NCBI GenBank assembly: GCA_964383905.1
Contig: CAYLJO010000295.1
Span: 1 to 6,411, forward strand
Direction of reading: 5' to 3'
Source of the DNA: CAYLJO01 sp964383905
Lineage (GTDB): Bacteria; Acidobacteriota; Blastocatellia; Pyrinomonadales; Pyrinomonadaceae
DNA: 6,411 nucleotides
Part shown: in pieces, positions 1 to 4,913 of the stretch
Position numbering within the stretch: position 1 is the stretch's first letter
Layout of the letters: the number at the start of each line of letters is the position of its first letter
Program-made: the position numbers and the translations under genes
Notes under the pieces: model-generated
Databases searched by the model: none
The model's input: the letters and a program-made list of their open reading frames with translations, nothing else
What the model was told of the DNA's origin: nothing

Positions 1-1
1 C

Positions 2-274
2 ATCATTAGTGAAGAGCCTTCCGGTCAGTTAATTTCGCTGTGGTATGCGCTGAGCAAAGGAGCATCAGTCATGTCCGCAACCCTGGCCAAAGATGTAATC
101 ATTTTAGGTCTGTCCTTTCGTAATGTTGCGCAGGATTGTGCGCCCAGTTTCAGTCGACGACAACTCCTAAAGGGTGACGGGTTGCACAAAAACGGCAGGC
201 TGGATGCTCTCTTTGGAGTAGCGGCAGAGGCTCTTTCGGGCTCTCGCGCTCCGCTAGGAGCGTCATGTTTATAG
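2..274 (+). CDS. doubtful open frame running in from the window edge
   Basis: This frame is open from the first complete codon of the window to a stop at 272-274 (90 codons). Inside it, an ATG at 71 is preceded by AGGAG at 58-62 with 8 nt spacing, a good ribosome binding site, which would give a 67-residue product. I recognise no domain. The last dozen codons run through the hairpin repeat at 247-270, which argues that at least the end is not conserved coding sequence. It may be the 3' end of a gene starting outside the window, a degraded fragment, or chance. The opposite strand also has an open frame here (25-408), equally unsupported. Real expression is uncertain. Confidence 0.2.
   Translation: MISEEPSGQLISLWYALSKGASVMSATLAKDVIILGLSFRNVAQDCAPSFSRRQLLKGDGLHKNGRLDALFGVAAEALSGSRAPLGASCL
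247..270. repeat. hairpin-plus-tail repeat, copy 1
   Basis: A perfect 6-bp stem (CGCTCC / GGAGCG) with a GCTA loop at 247-262 is followed by the tail TCATGTTT. Of 24 positions, 21 match copy 2 at 298-321, and two of the three differences fall in or next to the loop. The design (short palindrome plus conserved single-stranded tail) resembles bacterial REP elements or ends recognised by IS200/REP-type transposases. No such transposase is in the window, so the family assignment is an inference. Confidence 0.5.
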
Positions 275-297
275 CCCAACCGCACCAAAAGCTCCCA

Positions 298-321
298 CGC
301 TCGGGTAGGAGCGCCATGTTT
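298..321. repeat. hairpin-plus-tail repeat, copy 2
   Basis: The stem is CGCTC / GAGCG (298-302 and 309-313), with a 6-nt loop, followed by CCATGTTT. It lies 51 bp after copy 1 in the same orientation. The preserved stem and tail with a variable loop suggest constraint on structure, not a simple duplication. Confidence 0.5.
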
Positions 322-656
322 TTGCCAGGGGAAGTACCTACACAGATGGGTAGGTAACGCCGACGAACCGGACTCGCTGGAGCGTGCCGCTCGACCGCCG
401 TTCGTCATGGCTGGAGTCCTGACCGCCGGGATCGCACTTTGTAGTGCTCATCCCATCTGGTCATCCCTTTCCCGTAGGCGCCGGGAAGCGCCGCCCGCAA
501 CTTAGCCTGCACTTTGTAGCGGGAGAGTATGAGCGAGTTGAGCGCCCCAGTCCTCAGGAGTTGCAGAGACAATGATTAGGTGGTTGTGTTGCTCGCCTCC
601 TTGACCTGGGTATCCTAACGAACATTGAGAAATATCTCTGATTAGCCCGCCGCCCA
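322..656. other. stretch without a convincing gene
   Basis: No coding frame with recognisable content lies here. Small structures can be seen: a hairpin GCACT-TTGT-AGTGC at 434-447, a hairpin GGCGC...GCGCC at 477-492, and an 11-bp direct repeat GCACTTTGTAG at 434-444 and 509-519. None is followed by a T-run, so I do not call a terminator. The region could be degraded DNA or spacer downstream of the minus-strand gene that ends at 657. Confidence 0.4.
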
Positions 657-1223
657 TCAACGCATGACGCCCGGCCTCAAGTGGGGCGTCCAGCGCTCCC
701 TCAGGTGACGCAACTGCTGCAGTTGCGCATCGGCGAACCGGTCGGCCTCGATCTCACAATTGCGGCCCCCGATTTGCCGCGTCCGCCGCAGGAAATGGAA
801 ACCTTCGTGGGCCATGATCCAGACGATCGCCTCATCCAGCGTCTCGACCTGGGTGAAGCCGATGACGCGCTTCCACTCCCGGATCACTCCGTCCCGCTCG
901 GCCTTGCACAGAAGCCCCTCCACGCAGCCCTCGGGGAGGGGCGGCCAACCCCCCTCCGGCTCACGGTACAGGGGAGGTCGGCGCGTCTGGATCCGGTGCG
1001 GGAAGGGGCCCGGCACCTGGCATGAAATGCGGTAGTAGGGTAGATCAGGTGTGGGATACCAGCACCTGCCGTAGACCCCACGGGCATTGCCGCGGCCGCT
1101 ATTAATGCGGACCTCGCCTAAGAGGGTCGAGTCGTAGCGCGCCAGGAAGTCGCGCGCCCAGTCGAGGCCGCTCGCCGCCCCGTGGCGGTCGAGATTAATC
1201 ACCCATGTGGTGTGCTGCCTCAT
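657..1223 (-). CDS. HExxH-motif putative zinc metalloprotein, 188 aa
   Basis: I do not recognise the exact family. Residues 139-143 read H-E-G-F-H, the HExxH zinc-binding and catalytic motif, preceded by a helix-like stretch (ETLDEAIVWIMA) as in many zincins. About 14 residues later comes NCEIEADRFADAQL (155-168), where E157, E159 or D161 could be the third zinc ligand; this E-x-E-A-D-x-F-A pattern resembles ImmA/IrrE-like and other gluzincin-type peptidases. The N-terminal 130 residues have no motif known to me and include several Cys and many Pro/Arg. No signal peptide or membrane segment is seen, so it is probably cytoplasmic. The ATG at 1223 was chosen because it gives the longest frame; a GTG seven codons in is possible, and no clear Shine-Dalgarno decides. 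It stands alone, separated from neighbours by gene-poor DNA, and could be accessory. An active peptidase role is inferred from the motif only. Confidence 0.65.
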   Translation of the reverse strand: MRQHTTWVINLDRHGAASGLDWARDFLARYDSTLLGEVRINSGRGNARGVYGRCWYPTPDLPYYRISCQVPGPFPHRIQTRRPPLYREPEGGWPPLPEGCVEGLLCKAERDGVIREWKRVIGFTQVETLDEAIVWIMAHEGFHFLRRTRQIGGRNCEIEADRFADAQLQQLRHLRERWTPHLRPGVMR

Positions 1224-1570
1224 TCACCAGGTCGGAGGAAGTCCCGGGGAGGTTCTGTTGCCAGAAACCGATTCACAATTATAAACCATGAGCCAATCAG
1301 GTTGCGTTCTAAAACTGAGGCCAACGTGTCAAGAGTTTATTGATCTCAACTGAGGATTATTCTCGGCATAGCTCAGCAGTGGGTGAGCTCCGCGTTGACA
1401 TAAGCCGGCGATCATTATTTTCGCCGACGACTCATCCACATCCGCATCTCCACCTTATATCCGGTCAAATGACAGAGTGGGTGAAAACTCAGTGTATATC
1501 TTGACTGTCGATGCCGTTGTGGCCTCTGGATGGTGAGGCCTATCAAAATCCTCTCCCTTAACGCCGCCCA
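1224..1570. other. lower-GC spacer with two hairpins and no gene
   Basis: About 350 bases without a supportable coding frame, visibly richer in A/T than the operon to the right. Two inverted repeats stand out: CGGCGA...TCGCCG at 1406-1426 with a 9-nt loop, and GGCCTC...GAGGCC at 1521-1540 with an 8-nt loop. The second lies about 30 bp beyond the stop codon of the transposase-derived frame (stop at 1571) and could mark the 3' end of that transcript or the end of the insertion-sequence remnant, but no T-run follows it. I could not identify a terminal inverted repeat partner. Confidence 0.4.
1521..1540 (-). terminator. possible hairpin after the transposase-derived frame
   Basis: The inverted repeat has a 6-bp GC-rich stem (GGCCTC / GAGGCC) and an 8-nt loop, about 30 bp downstream of the TGA at 1571-1573 on the minus strand. 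The absence of a U-tract makes intrinsic termination doubtful. It could equally be part of the insertion-sequence end. Confidence 0.2.
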
Positions 1571-1936
1571 TCAAGGAACGATGCTTGAGACCACCGCTCC
1601 CATCATCGGCTCAACTCCCAGGATCTTCACCACCCGCTTGATGTTATAGGCCAGAACCGTCAAGCCCATCGCCGCTCCCACTTTCTTCAACCCCCTCATC
1701 AAGAAGGATCCGGCATTCATCGCCCGCTTCATCGTCCCGAATGGATGTTCTGAGAGCTGCTGCCGCTGCTTCATCAATTGTGGATTCTCTTTCACCCTCT
1801 GTGCCATCTCGTCCAAGAGGTCTTCGTCGATCCAGCGGGTGATCCGTCGCCCGCCCTTGCTCGTCGTACACTGCGCTTTGAGGGGGCAGCCGCGGCACCG
1901 CGGCGTCGCGTAGTACTTGATGTGCCGACCCAATTC
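1571..1936 (-). mobile_element. IS1182-family transposase, C-terminal remnant
   Basis: This part encodes about 121 residues with IS1182 hallmarks recognised from memory: GRHIKYYAT, a Cys cluster CRGCPLKAQC (C267, C270, C276 of the chimera), the RRITRW stretch, then QLSEHPFGTMKR and FLMRGLKKVGAAMGLTVLAYN close to a natural C-terminus. E316 and K323 fit the E-(6)-K spacing of IS4/IS1182-type DDE transposases. The N-terminal two thirds, including the first two catalytic acids, are absent, so the element cannot move on its own. I found no terminal inverted repeats or convincing flanking target duplication. A few codons just upstream (aa 245-253) could be a deletion-scarred continuation of the transposase. 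Confidence 0.8.
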
Positions 1937-2695
1937 GACAGCTCCCGCTCGGCGATCCAGTCCTTGACAGTGCTGGCAATTTCCCGCTCGCAATGGCTCA
2001 GGGTCTTTTGTTCTGGCCAGCCTGTTGGCTCGCGCGGCTAGATGCGCTTGTTGCGGAAGGATGGGCCATCCGGACAGAAAGGGCTCTACCGTGAGTACTC
2101 TCGACGGGGCCGCCTCCCGATCGATTTTGACGATCACCTCATTCACTTCACCGTGAGTACTCTCGACGATAAAACGGCGCTCGGCCCGCCCTTGCGGCGG
2201 GGCCGATCGATCATCTGTGTCGCGCCGGATGTGAAATCCGTTCAAGGTCACAGTCCCTGTTAATGGGGACGGTTTCTTGCAGCCGTTTTCGGCGGCCGAG
2301 GCGTGTTCCGCGTTTGTGAGGTCAGTCAAAGTTGACGGTTTTGATAATGCCGCGGCGACCGCGTTGCGCAGGGCATCGGGAGTCACCGGCTGACGGACGA
2401 AATCGGTGGCGCCAAGCCTCATCGCATCCACCGCCAGTTCAACCGGGGCGCAGGCTGTCATTACCCGAGCTGTTGTGTGACGTTCTTTGACGCGACGGAG
2501 GGTTTCAAGACCATCTATGCCGGGCAGTTGCTGGTCCAGCAAAACCGCGTCCCAATTCGATCCGTCGCCGAAAATCTCCAACCCCCGCCGGCCGACGGCT
2601 GCCTCCTCAATCTCGTAGCCGGCGGTTTCAAGCGTCAGACGCGTCATCCGGCGAATGCGCTCTTCATCATCGATGATCAGAATGCGTTTGCTCAC
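1571..2695 (-). CDS. chimeric frame: response-regulator receiver fused to IS1182-type transposase end
   Basis: Residues 1-120 are a CheY-like receiver: acidic pair D9/D10, phosphoacceptor D54 in VLLDQQLPG, T80 in VMTA and F99 of TDFV. The usual K of the K-P motif is Q102 (FVRQPVTP), so phosphorylation-driven switching may be impaired. Residues 121-147 look like a linker, and 148-196 form a small segment (TLNGFHIRR ... VIVKIDREAA) that I cannot assign; there is no winged helix, HTH or sigma-54 domain. From about residue 254 (ELGRHIKYY) to 374 the protein is the C-terminal part of an IS1182-family transposase. The junction lies somewhere in residues 183-253. A 19-bp repeat at 2088-2106 and 2150-2168 sits in this zone. 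The start is GTG at 2695, because an in-frame TGA lies four codons upstream; the ribosome site is weak (AAAGG right before it). It is last in the kinase operon, so the receiver was presumably the partner of the kinase at 3006-4880. It is probably a damaged gene read through into debris, though a stable fusion or misassembly cannot be excluded. Confidence 0.75.
   Translation of the reverse strand: MSKRILIIDDEERIRRMTRLTLETAGYEIEEAAVGRRGLEIFGDGSNWDAVLLDQQLPGIDGLETLRRVKERHTTARVMTACAPVELAVDAMRLGATDFVRQPVTPDALRNAVAAALSKPSTLTDLTNAEHASAAENGCKKPSPLTGTVTLNGFHIRRDTDDRSAPPQGRAERRFIVESTHGEVNEVIVKIDREAAPSRVLTVEPFLSGWPILPQQAHLAARANRLARTKDPEPLRAGNCQHCQGLDRRAGAVELGRHIKYYATPRCRGCPLKAQCTTSKGGRRITRWIDEDLLDEMAQRVKENPQLMKQRQQLSEHPFGTMKRAMNAGSFLMRGLKKVGAAMGLTVLAYNIKRVVKILGVEPMMGAVVSSIVP
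2088..2106. repeat. 19-bp direct repeat, copy 1
   Basis: ACCGTGAGTACTCTCGACG is identical to the copy at 2150-2168, 62 bp away. It contains the 8-bp palindrome GAGTACTC (2093-2100). On the coding strand it is read in a different frame (SRVLT) from the other copy (VESTH), because 62 is not a multiple of 3. It lies on the transposase side of the chimera. Confidence 0.85.
2150..2168. repeat. 19-bp direct repeat, copy 2
   Basis: This is the exact second copy of the 19-mer, with palindromic core at 2155-2162. Here it encodes residues 176-182 of the receiver protein in what appears to be the native frame. The repeat ends sharply on both sides, so it is not the remains of a longer tandem duplication. 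Confidence 0.85.
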
Positions 2696-2754
2696 ACCTT
2701 TACCATTTCAGCGCAGCTCGCCTGGTTAAGCGATCCGCCATCACCGCCGCCGTC

Positions 2755-3009
2755 TTATCGTATCCGCCGCCAGATACCGGTCGCATAAATAATCAAGAAC
2801 ATCACTCCAAAACCGAGCGCGAGCGTTACCCATCTCTCACCCTCAGCTGTGTTCTTCGTCCGCGCAGTGACCCCGATGACGAGAACCGCAAGGGCGAACT
2901 GAAAGAGGAAGAGAGGTAGTACCACCTCTCCAACAATTTTGATGACCTTGCCCTCACGCACAAAGGACAACGTATCTATGAAGAATGCTTTAGCGACGTG
3001 GGGCGTCAC
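2755..3009 (-). CDS. small membrane protein, 84 aa, coupled to the kinase
   Basis: I do not recognise a family. The first 25 residues are moderately polar. Two hydrophobic segments follow, about 27-49 (VGEVVLPLFLFQFALAVLVI) and about 62-80 (WVTLALGFGVMFLIIYATGI), joined by a short charged loop RTKNTAEGER, and the protein ends in WRRIR. It is therefore probably an inner-membrane hairpin, and the terminal Arg cluster suggests both ends face the cytoplasm. The GTG start overlaps the TGA of the upstream kinase (GTGA at 3006-3009), which implies translation by coupling; no separate ribosome site is evident. The receiver gene begins 59 bp downstream. Position between kinase and receiver suggests an accessory subunit or modulator of the sensor, which is inference from context only. 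Confidence 0.7.
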   Translation of the reverse strand: MTPHVAKAFFIDTLSFVREGKVIKIVGEVVLPLFLFQFALAVLVIGVTARTKNTAEGERWVTLALGFGVMFLIIYATGIWRRIR

Positions 3010-4880
3010 CTGCTTAACACCGTCATAGGCACATCCTCTGTCACCGGCAGAGTAAAGGTGAAGGTCGAGCCGCGTCTCACTTCTGACTGAACACTAATGT
3101 GGCCCCCGTGGGCCTCGACAATCTCCTTTGAAATCGCGAGGCCGAGACCCGCGCCGCCCGCTGGCGCGTTCTGAACCTGCACGAACTTGTCGAAAATATG
3201 CGGCAGGTATTCGGGCGGAATGCCGCCGCCGGTATCGCATACCGAGACGGCGACATGGCCGTCACGCCGCGCGGCGGAGATTTTGATCTCGCCCCCGCGC
3301 TCGGTGTGGCGCATGGCATTGGTCACAAGGTTACTGATGACGCGCTCCATCTGCGTACGGTCGGCGCGTACTTCCGGCAAATCGGCCGGCAGGTCGGTCA
3401 CGAGAGCGATCCCTTTGGCCTCCACTTGTAACCTGAGGGATTCGGCGACCGCGCTCATCAAGTCTTTGAGGCGGAGAGTCTCGAAGTGCGGTAAGCTTTT
3501 ACCCGCCTCAATTTTAGAGAGGTCGAGAAGGTCACGCACCAGCCCGTCCAACCGCTCGCAATCCTCGCGACACGCANNNNNNNNNNNNNNNNNNNNNNNN
3601 NNNNNNNNNNNNNNNNNNNNNNNNNNNNNNNNNNNNNNNNNNNNNNNNNNNNNNNNNNNNNNNNNNNNNNNNNNNNCAAACTCCGACTTGAGGCGGTCGA
3701 TCTCGCGCAGGTGTGTCACGTCTTCCAATAGCGTGACGGCCCCGAGGAGCTGCCCCCCGCTGTCGCGCATCGGGGTCGCGCGCAAACGAAAGGCGCGCTC
3801 CGATCCGTCCACGGCAAGCGGCAAGACCATCGCCGGGCCTTCCTCCGCCACCGGAAGATGTGAACTGAGGGCCTCGGCGACGGCGACGGCGATCCGGCTA
3901 TCGCGCGCGATCTCTTTGACATGTTTACCGATGTTTTCTGCTTCCCTGCCGAAGATCTCTTCGGCGGCCGGATTGAGCTTCGTCACGCGCCCCTCGGCGT
4001 CCGTCACCAGTACCGGATCATACAGCGAATCGATCGCCGCCTCGGTCGTCTGTTGCGCGATGACGAGCCGACCCAGGTCGGAGCGCCGCAGCTGGCGAAT
4101 CCGCTCGGCCATGCGGTTAAATTCGGCGGCCAGAAGACTGACCTCATCATGCGAAGCGACCGCCGCCTTCGCGTTGTAGTCGCCGCCGGCGATCTTCGCC
4201 GCCGCCGCCCTCAATTGGCGCAGGGGCCGGACGATCCGGTCGGAAAAGAGAAAGGCAAAAGCGGTTCCGGCCAGCGCCAGCGCGATGGCGATCAAAACCG
4301 TCAGCGTGAACCAATGCCGGGCCGCGCTCGCGGCCCCTTCTGATTTCTCCAGCATCGCCACCTGATTGATCCGCAGAAGGTCGTCACAATGCGCCCGGAT
4401 CCGGTTGAAAACGGGCTCCAGCCGCGCGAAGTACTCGCTTCGGCCGAGCGCCATTTCCTGCGGCCCGATGCCCTTCGCAGTGTCGGGCCCCGCGGCGTGG
4501 ACGTCTGTCAGGAAGCCATCAAAGAGCCGGTAGTATTCATCGCGGTCACGGCGGATCGCGTCGACGATCTCGGCCTCGCCGGGTTCCGTAATATTACGCG
4601 CCTCTTTCTCAAGGGCCGCGTCAAACCTCCGGCGATGCTCAAGGAGTTGCGCCCGCGCGCGCTCGCGCTGGCCGAGGAGGGCGAACTGCGCGGCCGAGTC
4701 CTGGCGCTCGAGGCTCTCCTTCATTTCCTGCGTGGCGATCACCGAGTCATAGTTGTCGGCGAGGATCCGCCGTGAGACGCCACCCATTTCGCGCAGCCGC
4801 CATGCGCTCCACCCGCCCAGGGCGACCAGCGCAGCCACGAAAAGCAGGTACCCGGATAATAGTTTAATGCGTAAGCTCAT
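3006..4880 (-). CDS. membrane sensor histidine kinase (HAMP-PAS-HisKA-HATPase), with sequence gap
   Basis: An inner-membrane sensor kinase that would autophosphorylate on histidine and pass the phosphate to a receiver, presumably the one encoded downstream. Order: TM1 about 8-27; periplasmic, largely helical domain about 30-189, rich in charged residues; TM2 about 190-212; HAMP 214-265 (RIVRPLRQL ... DEVSLLAAEFNRM); PAS 275-390 (DPVLVTDAEGRVTKLNPAA); start of HisKA at DRLKSEF (395-401). The H-box itself lies in the 100-N gap. After the gap come LDGLVRDLLDLSKIEAG, then the ATPase domain: N-box SNLVTNAMRH (N517, N521), G1 DTGGGIPP (549-556), F-box FDKFVQ and G2 GGAGLGLAISK (575-585). All ATP-binding motifs seen are intact. 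The ATG at 4880 has GAGG at 4888-4891, 7 nt away. It lies 33 bp after the KdpD-type sensor and overlaps the 84-aa gene by 4 bp. The architecture differs from the KdpD kinase half, which has four TMs. The true length is uncertain because the gap size is unknown. Confidence 0.93.
   Translation of the reverse strand: MSLRIKLLSGYLLFVAALVALGGWSAWRLREMGGVSRRILADNYDSVIATQEMKESLERQDSAAQFALLGQRERARAQLLEHRRRFDAALEKEARNITEPGEAEIVDAIRRDRDEYYRLFDGFLTDVHAAGPDTAKGIGPQEMALGRSEYFARLEPVFNRIRAHCDDLLRINQVAMLEKSEGAASAARHWFTLTVLIAIALALAGTAFAFLFSDRIVRPLRQLRAAAAKIAGGDYNAKAAVASHDEVSLLAAEFNRMAERIRQLRRSDLGRLVIAQQTTEAAIDSLYDPVLVTDAEGRVTKLNPAAEEIFGREAENIGKHVKEIARDSRIAVAVAEALSSHLPVAEEGPAMVLPLAVDGSERAFRLRATPMRDSGGQLLGAVTLLEDVTHLREIDRLKSEFXXXXXXXXXXXXXXXXXXXXXXXXXXXXXXXXXXACREDCERLDGLVRDLLDLSKIEAGKSLPHFETLRLKDLMSAVAESLRLQVEAKGIALVTDLPADLPEVRADRTQMERVISNLVTNAMRHTERGGEIKISAARRDGHVAVSVCDTGGGIPPEYLPHIFDKFVQVQNAPAGGAGLGLAISKEIVEAHGGHISVQSEVRRGSTFTFTLPVTEDVPMTVLSR
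3577..3676. other. 100-N assembly gap in the kinase
   Basis: Exactly 100 undetermined bases, the usual placeholder for a gap of unknown size. It begins after KSEF and ends before ACREDCERL, so it hides the histidine phosphoacceptor motif and the start of the dimerisation helix 2. The frame is kept across it (34 codons), but related kinases as I remember them have about 39-40 residues here, so about 15-17 more bases are plausible. Confidence 0.97.
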
Positions 4881-4887
4881 GCCGCCA

Positions 4888-4891
4888 CCTC
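4888..4891 (-). promoter_or_regulatory. ribosome binding site of the histidine kinase
   Basis: On the minus strand GAGGTGG begins here, with GAGG ending 7 nt before the ATG at 4878-4880. It supports that start and shows the kinase has its own initiation site, unlike the two overlapping gene starts of the operon. Confidence 0.6.
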
Positions 4892-4897
4892 AATCTG

Positions 4898-4913
4898 GCA
4901 CCCTCCGGGGTGC
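4898..4913 (-). other. small hairpin directly after the KdpD-type stop codon
   Basis: A perfect 6-bp inverted repeat GCACCC / GGGTGC with a 4-nt loop begins on the base after the TGA (4914-4916) of the KdpD-type gene and ends 17 nt before the kinase start. There is no T-run. It could be a weak attenuator, an mRNA-processing or stabilising structure setting the relative amounts of sensor and kinase, or chance. Confidence 0.35.

Noticed and set aside
247..519. CRISPR-like or integron attC-like array from the short repeats on the left
   Set aside because: There are only two 24-bp units and one 11-bp pair, with no regular spacers, no cas or integrase gene and no attC core sites.
627..638. GAGA-AATA-TCTC inverted repeat downstream of the HExxH gene as a terminator
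   Set aside because: Only a 4-bp A/T-rich stem without a T-run; too weak to call.
681..1025. Plus-strand frame of 114 codons
   Set aside because: It is antisense to the HExxH gene, whose motif makes the minus strand the better coding choice.
1364..1400. tRNA-like 5' part: GGCATAGCTCAGCAGTGGGTGAGC resembles an acceptor/D-arm
   Set aside because: The following bases form no anticodon stem and no TTCGAAT-type T-arm follows, so it is only a chance D-arm-like hairpin.
2691..2706. Possible four-codon minicistron (MVKV) overlapping the receiver GTG start
   Set aside because: Too short to distinguish from chance, and no good ribosome site precedes it.
3187..4179. Long plus-strand frame of 330 codons
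   Set aside because: It is antisense to the histidine kinase, runs through the N gap, is Arg/Ser-rich and has no domain; typical shadow frame in GC-rich DNA.
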